This document shows positions 17,158 through 25,427 of a stretch of 64,000 nucleotides of DNA, in pieces. The translations under genes were made by a program, and so were the position numbers. The stretch is from positions 1 through 64,000 of the forward strand of contig CAIKRR010000077.1 in assembly GCA_903829815.1 (NCBI GenBank). Direction: 5' to 3'. This DNA comes from an uncultured Pseudomonadota bacterium (GTDB lineage: Bacteria > Pseudomonadota > Gammaproteobacteria > Burkholderiales > SG8-39). Every line of letters starts with the position of its first letter. The first letter of the stretch is position 1. The notes under the pieces were generated by a model. The model saw nothing but the letters and a program-made list of their open reading frames with translations, made no database searches and had not been told where the DNA came from.

Positions 17158-18249
17158 TCACTCGCCGCGGATCGCCACCTCTTTCACCAGTCGTGCGTAA
17201 CGCATCGTCTCCGCCTGCATGAAGGCCTTGAAGGCGTCGGGCGTGGACGAGACAGCCTCGACCCCAAGCAGCGCGAACTTCTCGCGCACCTCGGCGGTGG
17301 CGAGTGCACGCACCAGATCGTCATGCAGGCGATCGGCGATGGCCGATGGGGTGCCCGCGGGCAGCAAGGCTCCCCACCAGTTGGTCGCCACCAGCCCTGT
17401 CATGCCCTGCTCGGCAAAGGTGGGAATGTCAGGTGCAAGCGGCGAGCGTTGCGCACCGGTCGTACCGATGGCCCGCAACCGACCGGCACGAATGTGCTGC
17501 ATGACCGGCAGCGCATCGGAGAAAACCAGTTGCACCTGCCCCGCCAGCAGATCGTTGACCGACAGAACGCCGCCCTTGTAGGGCACGTGCGTGATGTCGA
17601 TGCCCGCCTCGCGCTTGAGCATCTCGCCACCCAGATGGGCCAGACTGCCAGCCCCGCCTGAGCCGAAGTTGAGCGTTCCCGGACGCGTACGCGCCTCGGC
17701 AAGCACGTCCTGCAGGGTCTTCATCGATGAGGCACTGTTCACCACCAGGATGTTGGGCCCGGTACAGATCATCGACACCGGCAGAAAATCGCGCGCCACG
17801 TCATAGCTCAGACGCGAGATCAGCGGATTGACGGCGGCCGGCCCCAGATTGCCGATGACGAAGCTGTAGCCATCGGGCGGCTGGCGGGCTGCGTATTCCA
17901 TGCCGATCGAGCCGGCCGCACCGGCCCGGTTGTCGACGATGACCTGCTGCCCCCAGAGCTCGGCGAGCTTCTGCGCGAGGATGCGTGCCATCAGGTCTGA
18001 GCTGCCACCGGGCGGATAGGTTGCGACGAGTTTCACCGGGCGGCTGGGATATGATGCGCTGGCCATCTGGGCAACAGCCGGCGCCGCGGTCAGCACGGGC
18101 AGAACGAGCAATGCGATGAATCCCGCGAGGGCACTTCGGCGCAGCGCCCAAGCCGATGAAGAGGGACGCGCGGCTGATGACGTGGCTGCTGCACGATAGA
18201 GGGCAGGTGAACCCGCATCAGAATCGGACAGAAGGCGTTGCGCTTGCAT
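17158..18249 (-). CDS. Bug/TctC-family periplasmic solute-binding protein
   Basis: The 363-residue receptor starts at the ATG at 18249, which has GGGGAG upstream; a GTG at 18267 is less likely. An unusually long basic, Ser/Ala-rich N-region of about 40 residues precedes the hydrophobic core ALAGFIALLVLPVLTAAPAVAQ. The mature protein has YPSRPVKLVATYPPGGSSDLMAR, VDNRAGAAGSIGMEYAARQPPDGY and VPYKGG, all family hallmarks. It is convergent with the preceding TctC gene across only 16 bases and divergent from the LVIVD gene. No partner membrane subunits are present. Ligand unknown; such proteins bind carboxylates and many other small molecules. Confidence 0.9.
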   Translation of the reverse strand: MQAQRLLSDSDAGSPALYRAAATSSAARPSSSAWALRRSALAGFIALLVLPVLTAAPAVAQMASASYPSRPVKLVATYPPGGSSDLMARILAQKLAELWGQQVIVDNRAGAAGSIGMEYAARQPPDGYSFVIGNLGPAAVNPLISRLSYDVARDFLPVSMICTGPNILVVNSASSMKTLQDVLAEARTRPGTLNFGSGGAGSLAHLGGEMLKREAGIDITHVPYKGGVLSVNDLLAGQVQLVFSDALPVMQHIRAGRLRAIGTTGAQRSPLAPDIPTFAEQGMTGLVATNWWGALLPAGTPSAIADRLHDDLVRALATAEVREKFALLGVEAVSSTPDAFKAFMQAETMRYARLVKEVAIRGE

Positions 18250-18333
18250 CGCTGTTGATCTCCCCACCGGAGGTGAAGCCTGACGGCCACCCTCTCATCA
18301 TTGTGTTTTGACCTTACCACAACACGGTAGACC
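18250..18333. promoter_or_regulatory. Divergent promoter region, tctC / LVIVD gene
   Basis: This 84-base gap must hold promoters for two divergent genes. A short AT-richer dyad, TTGTG at 18301-18305 and CACAA at 18318-18322, sits close to the LVIVD start and could be an operator half-site pair. The evidence is a single weak dyad only. Confidence 0.25.
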
Positions 18334-19587
18334 ATGGCCTCCTTCTCCAGCCCTACCCCGGCCGCCCGCGCCGACCAGACCCTCTCGCTCAACATGCGGC
18401 TCATCGGCCACCACGATCTGGGTGGCTTCGGCGGTCTGGGCGAAGGCATGTCACTGCAAAAAACCCGCGACGGCCGCCGCATCCTGTGGCTCGCCCATGA
18501 GGGCGCACCCAAGAACTTCACCGGCGTCGATGTCACCGACCCGCGCAACCCGCGCATGGTGGTACAGACCGAATTGCCACACCCCAAGATGCGCTCGAAC
18601 TCACTCGATGTGGTCGGCGATGTGATGGCCGTGGCCTATCAGACGAGCGCCGTGGGCCTGAAGCCGGCAGGCTTCGATCTGTTCGATGTGTCGGTGCCCG
18701 AGACCCCGCGCCTCATCTCGCACTTTGACTGTTCGGGCCCGCATTCGCGCGGCGTGCATGCCCTGTGGTTCGTCGATGGCAAGACCGTGCACATGTCCAG
18801 TGGTGCACCCGACTTCCAGCCGCGCAACCCGCTCGATGATCAGTTCTACCGCATCGTCGACGTGAGCGACCTCAACCGACCGCGCGAGGTGGGACGCTGG
18901 TGGCTGCCCGGGACCCGCGAAGGCGACGACGCACCACCCCCATCCCGCCTCGCCGGCAAGTTCGACGCCGGCTTTCGTGCCCACAACACGAATGTCTTTC
19001 CGCAGCGTCCCGACCGTGCCTACGTGGGCTACATCGATGGCGGTGCCATCGTGCTTGACATCGCCGACATGTCGCGCCCGAAGATGGTGAGCCAGTGGCG
19101 CTACTCGCCCCCCTTCAACGGCTTTTGCCACACGGTGCTGCCGCTCTTCGAGCGCGATCTCCTCATCGTGAGTGACGAGTGCATCATGGACGATGGCGCC
19201 GACTGGCCCAAGCTCGTCTGGGTGGTCGACAACCGGGTCGAGACCAACCCGGTGCCGATCGGCACCTTCCCGCCGCCACCGCATGGCGCGTTCGCCCGCC
19301 GCGGCGGGCGCTTCGGGGCCCACAACCTGCACGAGAACCTGCCGATCGAGACCTCGTTCCGCTCCGACAACCTCATCATTGGCAGCTTCTTCAATGCCGG
19401 TATCCGCGCCTACGATCTGACCGACCCCTTCCAGCCCCAGGAGGTGGCCTACTTCGTGCCGGGGGCACCGAAGCTCTCACCGGTGGGCGCCATCCAGTTC
19501 AACGACGTGTTCGTCGACGAGCGGCGGGTGGTCTATGCGGTCGACCGTTTCGTGGGCGGCCTCTACTGCCTGGAACTCGACCTCTGA
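18334..19587 (+). CDS. LVIVD-repeat beta-propeller protein
   Basis: The 417-residue protein consists of repeated beta-blade units with the LVIVD-type pattern, seen as GVDVTDPRNPRMV, LFDVSVPETPRLI, IVDVSDLNRPREV, VLDIADMSRPKMV and AYDLTDPFQPQEV. It also carries conserved histidines and acids (HSRGVHALW, RAHNTNVF, GAHNLHENLP) that resemble those of metal- or selenium-binding propellers, which is suggestive only. No clear signal peptide is present; the first 20 residues are Ala/Ser/Pro-rich but lack a good hydrophobic core. It lies two bases before a CobW-type metallochaperone GTPase gene, which hints that it is a metalloprotein or handles metal. Catalytic function is unknown. Confidence 0.8.
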   Translation: MASFSSPTPAARADQTLSLNMRLIGHHDLGGFGGLGEGMSLQKTRDGRRILWLAHEGAPKNFTGVDVTDPRNPRMVVQTELPHPKMRSNSLDVVGDVMAVAYQTSAVGLKPAGFDLFDVSVPETPRLISHFDCSGPHSRGVHALWFVDGKTVHMSSGAPDFQPRNPLDDQFYRIVDVSDLNRPREVGRWWLPGTREGDDAPPPSRLAGKFDAGFRAHNTNVFPQRPDRAYVGYIDGGAIVLDIADMSRPKMVSQWRYSPPFNGFCHTVLPLFERDLLIVSDECIMDDGADWPKLVWVVDNRVETNPVPIGTFPPPPHGAFARRGGRFGAHNLHENLPIETSFRSDNLIIGSFFNAGIRAYDLTDPFQPQEVAYFVPGAPKLSPVGAIQFNDVFVDERRVVYAVDRFVGGLYCLELDL

Positions 19588-19589
19588 CC

Positions 19590-20645
19590 ATGCAGCGCGA
19601 CGCGCTGGCCGGGCGCATCCCGGTCACGGTACTCACCGGCTTTCTCGGCTCGGGCAAGACCACCCTCCTCGCGCACCTGCTCACCCACCCGGGCATGAAC
19701 CGGGTGGCCGTGGTCATCAACGAACTGGGCGAAGTGGGCATCGACCACGATCTGGTCAGCGTGCAGACCGAGAACATGACGCTGCTGGCCAATGGCTGCG
19801 TCTGCTGTTCGGTACGGACCGACCTGCAGGAAACCCTGCGCGAACTCTTTGCCCAGCGTCGCTCAGGCGCGGTCTTCGACTTCGACCGCGTCATCGTGGA
19901 AACCACCGGCCTGGCCGACCCGGCACCCGTGGTTCAGCTCTTTGCACTCGACACCCTCATCGGCACCCACTTCAGGCTCGATGGCATCGTGACGCTGGTC
20001 GATGCGGTGAACGGCCACTCGACCCTCGAACGCCAGCCCGAAGCAGTGAAGCAGGCAGCCATTGCCGATCGACTGCTGGTCACCAAATCCGATCTGGCCG
20101 ATGCCGCTGAACTGGACGTACTGCGCGCCGAACTGCATCAACTCAACCCCAGCGCCGCCCGGCGCGACGTGCTGATGGGTGAGGTGGAACCGGCCTTCCT
20201 CCTCGATCTGGGGCTTCGCAACGCGCGCAGCGACGCGGCCGCCGTCGACCGGTTTCTTGGCATTGATACGGGCAGCAAGACCGGGGAAAGGGCAGGCGAT
20301 CCGTCAGCGCCCGCCTACCTGGGATCGCGCCTGGGGGGCATTCACGATCGGTCGATCAAGACCTTTTCGCTGCGTTTCGATACGCCCTTCACCTGGCCTG
20401 TCTTTACCGCTGCCATGGAACTCCTCACCGCATTGCGCGGGCCCGACCTCCTGCGGGTGAAGGGCATCGTCAACGTCGAGGGCGACCCGGTGGTGGTGCA
20501 AGGCGTTCAGCATGTCTTCCACCCACCGGCACCGCTCGCGGCCTGGCCCGGCGAGGATCACACCACGCGCCTCGTGTTCATCACCCGTGGCATCGAGCCG
20601 CATACGGTGAGGGCGCTGATCGAGGCGGCGAGCGCGCTGGGGTGA
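19590..20645 (+). CDS. CobW/COG0523-family metallochaperone GTPase
   Basis: The 351-residue P-loop GTPase has Walker A GFLGSGKTT (residues 17-25), VVINELGEVGIDHDL and the family metal motif NGCVCC with Cys70, Cys72 and Cys73. VETTGLADPAPV (switch/Walker B) and TKSD for guanine recognition follow. The C-terminal CobW domain (FSLRFDTPFTWPVFTAAME) is present. Family members deliver zinc, cobalt, iron or manganese to client enzymes. The ATG lies two bases after the stop of the LVIVD protein, making that protein the first candidate client. The metal-dependent HyuB and amidohydrolase nearby are alternatives. No histidine-rich metal tail is seen. Confidence 0.9.
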   Translation: MQRDALAGRIPVTVLTGFLGSGKTTLLAHLLTHPGMNRVAVVINELGEVGIDHDLVSVQTENMTLLANGCVCCSVRTDLQETLRELFAQRRSGAVFDFDRVIVETTGLADPAPVVQLFALDTLIGTHFRLDGIVTLVDAVNGHSTLERQPEAVKQAAIADRLLVTKSDLADAAELDVLRAELHQLNPSAARRDVLMGEVEPAFLLDLGLRNARSDAAAVDRFLGIDTGSKTGERAGDPSAPAYLGSRLGGIHDRSIKTFSLRFDTPFTWPVFTAAMELLTALRGPDLLRVKGIVNVEGDPVVVQGVQHVFHPPAPLAAWPGEDHTTRLVFITRGIEPHTVRALIEAASALG

Positions 20646-20674
20646 TTCGCCAACCGCGCCAGGGCGCTGGCCGA

Positions 20675-21667
20675 TCACTCAGCCCGAATGCCTGCCTCGC
20701 GCACGACGCGGGCCCACTGGCGCGACTCCCTGTCGATCCAGGCACGCGCTTCGGCCATGCTGGTCGGCCAGGCCTCCATGCCGTGATGTGCCAGGCCTTC
20801 GCGCACCGCGGGTGCCGAGAGCACATCGACCAGAGCGGCACTGATGGGCCGGGCAGTTGCAAGAGGCACCTCGGCTGACACCAGGAAGGCAAACCAGTTG
20901 GTCGCATCGAACCCGGCAAAGCCCGATTCATCGACGGTGGGCACGCCGGGCAGGGCTGCGACACGGCGCGCGCTGGTGACGGCCAGGGCGCGCAGGCGCC
21001 CCGATTGCACATGCGGGAGCGCGGTCGAGATGGTGGCGATCATCGAGTCGACCTGGCCCCCGAGCACATCCGTCATGGCCGGCCCACCGCCCCGGTAGGC
21101 CACGTGCATCAGAGGCACCCCGGCACGCTGGCGCAGCAGTTCTCCGGCCAGATGACCGGTAGAGCCAACCCCCGATGTGGCAAAGGCGAGACCGCCTGAC
21201 CGGGTGCGAGCCGTGCGCAGGTAATCGGCCAGGGTCTGCATCGGCGCGCCTGCAGGCACCACCACCACGTTGGTGAACCGAACGGCAAGGCTCACCGCTT
21301 GCAGGTCGCGCGCAACGTCATAGCCAAGGGTGTTCATGATGTACGGGCTCACCACGAGCGGCCCGCTCGAACTGAGCAGCAGGGTCTGGCCATCACTGCC
21401 GGCACGGGCGAGCGCCGCAGCGGCCAGCACGCCGCCAGCGCCGGCGCGATTGTCGATGATGACCGACTGCCCGAGTCGCTCAGCCAGTGGCGGCCCGATG
21501 AGTCGCGCCACCACATCGGCCGCACCGCCGGGGGCGAAGCCCACCAACAGGCGCAGCGAGCGTGCAGCGGGTTCTGCGGCGTCGGCCGCCGGCACGCCGA
21601 GCAGCATCACACTCATGAGACCGACCAGAAAGACCCGAGCGCTCCTGGCGGGCGCGACCGGACTCAT
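20675..21667 (-). CDS. Bug/TctC-family periplasmic solute-binding protein
   Basis: The 330-residue receptor has a normal signal peptide (SARVFLVGLMSVMLLGVPAADA). The mature start LRLLVGFAPGGAADVVARL is followed by IDNRAGAGGVLAAAALARAGSDGQ, VAYRGGGPAMTDVLGGQVD and ALPGVPTVDESG. The ATG overlaps the stop of the Gfo/Idh gene (ATGA), so it is the distal gene of the second Liv operon. The presence of both a LivK and a TctC receptor in one operon is unusual; the TctC protein has no membrane partner here. Ligand unknown. Confidence 0.9.
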   Translation of the reverse strand: MSPVAPARSARVFLVGLMSVMLLGVPAADAAEPAARSLRLLVGFAPGGAADVVARLIGPPLAERLGQSVIIDNRAGAGGVLAAAALARAGSDGQTLLLSSSGPLVVSPYIMNTLGYDVARDLQAVSLAVRFTNVVVVPAGAPMQTLADYLRTARTRSGGLAFATSGVGSTGHLAGELLRQRAGVPLMHVAYRGGGPAMTDVLGGQVDSMIATISTALPHVQSGRLRALAVTSARRVAALPGVPTVDESGFAGFDATNWFAFLVSAEVPLATARPISAALVDVLSAPAVREGLAHHGMEAWPTSMAEARAWIDRESRQWARVVREAGIRAE

Positions 21668-22659
21668 CCCTCCACCGCCTCCACACGCCCTGAACGCGTC
21701 GCCCGCACCACGGCCTCGAAAACCGAGATATTGGCCACCATGTCGGCACGGCTCACCGGATACGGTGCGCGCCCCTGAGCCGCGGCGGCGAATGCTTCGA
21801 GATTCGCGAGCACCGCCTGAGCCGGCGCGTACTCGGTGACCACCGGATCCTCGCCACGCCGGCACACGGTCAGCGTCCAGCCCTTTGGCGCCTCCGGGTG
21901 GGCACGATCGCGCACCTCGACCCAGCCCGCGCTGCAGTAGACCGCGAAGCGACCGACGAAGGGGGTAGCGAGGATGGCGCTGATGAGCGCATGCCCGCCC
22001 CCACGAAACGTCACCAGCATCGCCAGGGTGTCACCGTTGGCCAGACCACTGCCCAGTTGACGCACGCTCGCAAACACCTGCTCGGCCTCACCGAACACGC
22101 CCACTGACAGATCGAGCAGGTGAATGCCGGTGGCGGTCAGCGGCCCGGCCGGCGCCTCGCGCTCGCTCATGCGCCAGTTGTCGGCGGCCATGCCGAGAAA
22201 CTTGTCCTGGCTGAAATTGGCCTCGACCTGCAGGGGTCGACCCAAGGCTCCCGATCGCACCAGACGCATCGCCTCGATCACGGGCGGTTCGAAGCGCCGC
22301 TCGTGGCCGACGGCAAGGGCTACCCCATGGGCTTCGCACGCAGCCACTGCGCGCAGCACCTCGTCTCGTGTGAGTGACAGGGGCTTTTCACAGAACACGT
22401 GCTTGCCGGCTTCGGCGGCGGCGACGATCTGCTCGCAGTGCAAGGTGTGCGGCGTACACAGGATGACTGCACGAGCGGCCGGATCGGCGAGCACGCTCGC
22501 GTAGTCACCCACGTGGCGCACACTGTGCTGCGCGGCAAAGGCGGCCGACGCCGGGTCAGGGTCAGCCACGCACACGAGGCGCAAGGCATCGCTCGTCTGC
22601 ACCAGGGGCACGATGACGCGCCCCCACCACCCCAGTCCGACCACTGCCACATCGAGCAT
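21664..22659 (-). CDS. Gfo/Idh/MocA-family NAD(P)-dependent oxidoreductase
   Basis: The 331-residue enzyme has an N-terminal Rossmann fold (VAVVGLGWWGRVIVPLV) and the family-defining EKPLSL near residue 95. The second domain carries VGHERRFEPPVIEAMR and GIHLLDLSVGVFGEAEQV, where the GxHxxD-type histidine acts in catalysis. The ATG at 22659 is chosen because GGAAGGGG lies eight bases upstream; a GTG at 22665 is possible. Three copies of a 16-base unit containing that ribosome binding site lie upstream. Its stop overlaps the TctC start. It likely oxidises or reduces a sugar-like or cyclic polyol/ketone; substrate unknown. Confidence 0.9.
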   Translation of the reverse strand: MLDVAVVGLGWWGRVIVPLVQTSDALRLVCVADPDPASAAFAAQHSVRHVGDYASVLADPAARAVILCTPHTLHCEQIVAAAEAGKHVFCEKPLSLTRDEVLRAVAACEAHGVALAVGHERRFEPPVIEAMRLVRSGALGRPLQVEANFSQDKFLGMAADNWRMSEREAPAGPLTATGIHLLDLSVGVFGEAEQVFASVRQLGSGLANGDTLAMLVTFRGGGHALISAILATPFVGRFAVYCSAGWVEVRDRAHPEAPKGWTLTVCRRGEDPVVTEYAPAQAVLANLEAFAAAAQGRAPYPVSRADMVANISVFEAVVRATRSGRVEAVEG

Positions 22660-22664
22660 GCGCA

Positions 22665-22712
22665 CTACCCCTTCCGTGTCCTACCCCTTCCGTGCCCTAC
22701 CCCTGCCGTGCC
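22665..22712. repeat. Three tandem copies of a 16-base unit carrying a ribosome-binding-like motif
   Basis: CTACCCCTTCCGTGTC, CTACCCCTTCCGTGCC and CTACCCCTGCCGTGCC lie head to tail in the gap between the amidohydrolase and Gfo/Idh genes. Read on the coding (minus) strand each unit holds GGAAGGGGTAG or GGCAGGGGTAG. The copy nearest the gene is the apparent ribosome binding site. Confidence 0.9.
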
Positions 22713-22733
22713 TGCCGCGACTCGCGCCCAGAC

Positions 22734-23927
22734 TCAGGCCTTGCGCCGACGCGGTGCCTTGCCGATGCGCAGCAACCGTGCCGCATTGCCACCCTCGATC
22801 GCCTCGCGCTCGGCACGCGGCAGTCGCGACACCTGCGCGATGAGACCGAGCGGATCGGTCTCGCCCATGTCGTACGGATAGTCGGTGCCGAGCATCACGT
22901 GATCGGCACCCCACTTCGTGATGAGGTGGCGCAGCATGTCCGGGTCGAAGGTGATGGTGTCGAAGTAGAACTTCTTCAGGTAAGACGAGGGCTTGCGCTT
23001 GATCTGCGTGCGGCAATCGGGACGCGCGCGCCAGGCGTGATCCATGCGCGCCCAGTAGTGGCCGACATAGCCTCCGCCATGCGCCACCACGATCTTCAAC
23101 TTCGGATTGCGTTCGAGCACCCCGTCGAAAATGAGACTGCTCACCGCCACGGTCGACTCGAGCGGATTGCCGATGACGTTGTTGAAGTAATGCTCGGTGA
23201 GGCGGTCGGCCTGCGTGTAGCCATTGGGGTGCATGAAGAGCACCACGCCCAGCTCCTGCACCCGACGAAAGAACTTCTCAAGACCCAGTGACGGATCGGT
23301 GAGATTGAGTCCATTGACGTTGGTACAGATCTCGATGCCGCGCAAGCCCAGCGTGTCGACGGCATGCTCGAGCTCGGCCACCGCCAGTTCGGCGTTCTGC
23401 AGCGGTACGGTACCCAGGCCGACGAAGCGGTCCGGATGATCGGCAACGATGCCTGCGATGCGCTCGTTGACCCGGCGCGCGAGGTCGGCGCCGTACCGGG
23501 GTTCGGCCCAGTAGTAGTACTGAAAGGGGGCCGGTGAAATGGCCTGGATGTCGATGCCCATGCGATCCATGTCGCGCAGGCGCACCTCGATGCTGGAGAG
23601 CTTGGCCGCACGGTCGCGCATCTGCTCGTGATTGGTCTTGCGCGTGATCTCGTTGGCAAAGATCGCCGAGGGCTCATGGCGCATCGGTTCGAGCGAGGCG
23701 ACCTCGACACCGATCTCGGGGTTGAAGTAATGGCAGTGGATATCGACGCGGGCAAGCCCGCCCTTGCGTCGCGGCACAGCGGTGAGCGGGGACTTGGCAG
23801 CCACACGCGCTGCGGCACCCGTGCCCGATCGGGCGTGTCGATGGGCAGGATCGATGCAACCAGGCGCACAGGTAAAGAGCATGTCAGTGAGACCTCTCGG
23901 ACGAAGGGCAGTAAACGTCGATGTCAT
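22734..23927 (-). CDS. Amidohydrolase-superfamily protein, ACMSD-like decarboxylase
   Basis: The 397-residue TIM-barrel metalloenzyme shows metal ligands His64-x-His66 in VDIHCHYFN, then FMHPNGY, VVAHGGGYVGHY and the catalytic/metal Asp in LGTDYPYDMG. This set matches the aminocarboxymuconate-semialdehyde decarboxylase family (Amidohydro_2). Relatives decarboxylate or hydrolyse aromatic ring-cleavage products. The start at 23927 overlaps the livF stop (ATGA). About 58 Arg/Ala-rich residues precede the barrel, an unusual extension that could mean translation begins later. It probably acts on the compound imported by the Liv system encoded just upstream. Confidence 0.88.
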   Translation of the reverse strand: MTSTFTALRPRGLTDMLFTCAPGCIDPAHRHARSGTGAAARVAAKSPLTAVPRRKGGLARVDIHCHYFNPEIGVEVASLEPMRHEPSAIFANEITRKTNHEQMRDRAAKLSSIEVRLRDMDRMGIDIQAISPAPFQYYYWAEPRYGADLARRVNERIAGIVADHPDRFVGLGTVPLQNAELAVAELEHAVDTLGLRGIEICTNVNGLNLTDPSLGLEKFFRRVQELGVVLFMHPNGYTQADRLTEHYFNNVIGNPLESTVAVSSLIFDGVLERNPKLKIVVAHGGGYVGHYWARMDHAWRARPDCRTQIKRKPSSYLKKFYFDTITFDPDMLRHLITKWGADHVMLGTDYPYDMGETDPLGLIAQVSRLPRAEREAIEGGNAARLLRIGKAPRRRKA

Positions 23928-24685
23928 GTCACCCCCAGATGGTGACTGACCCATGCGTCATTGTCGCGTACATCGCTTGCCGGGCCATCGAACACGACCC
24001 GCCCGGTGTTCAGGATGACCACATCATCGGCCAGGTCGAGTGCCAGACGCAGATTCTGCTCGACCAGCACGATAGCCAGGCCCTGGGCCTTGAGTGCTGC
24101 AATGGTGCGCCCGACCTCGGCCACGATGAGAGGTGCCAGGCCTTCGGAGGGTTCATCGAGCAGCAGCACGCGCGGATTGCCCATGAGGGCACGGCCGATG
24201 GCCAGCATCTGCTGCTCACCACCTGACAAGGAGCCAGCCGCCTGCCGCTCACGCTCGCGCAAGCGCGGAAAGAGTTCGTTCACGCGCTCGCGCGTCCACG
24301 GATCAGAAACGCCGGCAGAACGCGCTGCGACCTCGAGATTCTCACGCACCGACAGACTGGGGAAAATTCGCCTCCCCTGAGGAACGAGTCCAACGCCCAT
24401 CCGCGCAATCGCCTCAGGCGAGCGCCCCTCGATGCGGGTACCGCCCAGAGTAATGCGGCCACCGCGCGGGGACAGAAAGCCGATGATGGCATTCATGCAG
24501 GTCGTCTTGCCGGCCCCGTTGCGCCCGAGGAGGGCGAGGACACGACGCTCGCGCAGTGCAAGGCTCACCGCATGCAGCACATGGCTGTCGCCGTAAAAGG
24601 CATCGACCCGGTCGAGCCTGAGCAAGACGTCGGCATCCCCACCAGCCGACAAGGCCGCAGCACCGGGCGCCGACTCAATGACCAA
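23924..24685 (-). CDS. livF: Liv-type ABC transporter ATP-binding protein LivF (second system)
   Basis: The 253-residue ATPase has Walker A GRNGAGKTT, LivF-typical VPQGRRIFPSLSVRENL, signature LSGGEQQMLAIGRAL and Walker B VLLLDEPSEGLAP. No ATG is available; the TTG at 24685 has a perfect AGGAGG six bases upstream. The AGGAGG and the start codon both lie within the last codons of livG, which encode the conserved EVYLGH end. The stop overlaps the amidohydrolase start. About 19 residues precede the ABC domain, shorter than in the first livF. Confidence 0.93.
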   Translation of the reverse strand: MVIESAPGAAALSAGGDADVLLRLDRVDAFYGDSHVLHAVSLALRERRVLALLGRNGAGKTTCMNAIIGFLSPRGGRITLGGTRIEGRSPEAIARMGVGLVPQGRRIFPSLSVRENLEVAARSAGVSDPWTRERVNELFPRLRERERQAAGSLSGGEQQMLAIGRALMGNPRVLLLDEPSEGLAPLIVAEVGRTIAALKAQGLAIVLVEQNLRLALDLADDVVILNTGRVVFDGPASDVRDNDAWVSHHLGVT

Positions 24686-25427
24686 GATAGACCTCCTGGG
24701 TGCGCGGATCGGCCACTACTTCGGCACGACTGCCCTGGACGATGACACGCCCGTAGTGCAGCAGCGTGACACTGTCGGCCAGTTCGAGGGCGATATCCAT
24801 ATCGTGTTCGATCATCACCAGGGTCACCGCGCGCGGAATCGAGGCAATCACCTGTTGCACCGTGGCGCGCTCCTCCCGTGAGAGCCCGGCCAGCGGCTCA
24901 TCGAGCAGAAGCAGTCGCGGCGCCTGCGCAAGCGCCATCGCAATCTCGAGGCGGCGACGATCGCCATAGGACACTTCCGCCACCGTGCGTTCGGCCAACT
25001 CGCGCAAGCCTACCTGTGCCAGTACATCGCGTGCCCTGTCGCGAAAGTCCGACCGCGGAGCCAATCCGCGCACCATGCTCCAGCGCGCACGCGACAAACC
25101 CAACAGGGCCAGGACGATGTTGTGCTCGAGCGTGTCACGGCCAAAGAGTGTGATGATCTGGTAGGTCCGCGCGATGCCGCGATGGGCGCGCTGATCGGGA
25201 CGCAGTCGGGTGACATCCTCGCCAAACAGGCTGATCATTCCCGAGTCAGACCGGATGTCACCCGTGATCTGATTGAACAGCGTGGTCTTGCCGGCACCAT
25301 TGGGCCCGATGATGAGACGCCTCTCGCCGGCAGCTACCGAGATCGAGATGTCATCGGTGGCCGGCAGACCCCCAAACGATCGACGCAGGTGCTCAATGGC
25401 CAGGGCCGGCGTGGTCGAGGATGTCAT
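24675..25427 (-). CDS. livG: Liv-type ABC transporter ATP-binding protein LivG (second system)
   Basis: The 250-residue ATPase has Walker A GPNGAGKTT (about residues 41-49), ARTYQIITLF around the Q-loop, signature-region VSYGDRRRLEIAMAL and Walker B RLLLLDEPLAGLS. MIEHDMD provides the switch histidine. It starts in an ATGA overlap with livM and contains the livF ribosome binding site and start in its 3' end. The motif set is more canonical than that of the LivG at 3302-4039, so the two systems are not a recent duplication. Confidence 0.93.
   Translation of the reverse strand: MTSSTTPALAIEHLRRSFGGLPATDDISISVAAGERRLIIGPNGAGKTTLFNQITGDIRSDSGMISLFGEDVTRLRPDQRAHRGIARTYQIITLFGRDTLEHNIVLALLGLSRARWSMVRGLAPRSDFRDRARDVLAQVGLRELAERTVAEVSYGDRRRLEIAMALAQAPRLLLLDEPLAGLSREERATVQQVIASIPRAVTLVMIEHDMDIALELADSVTLLHYGRVIVQGSRAEVVADPRTQEVYLGH

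Noticed and set aside
20646-20674. Terminator hairpin between the CobW gene and the tctC gene
   Set aside because: The GCCAG/CTGGC stem has only five pairs and no T-run; too weak to list as a feature.
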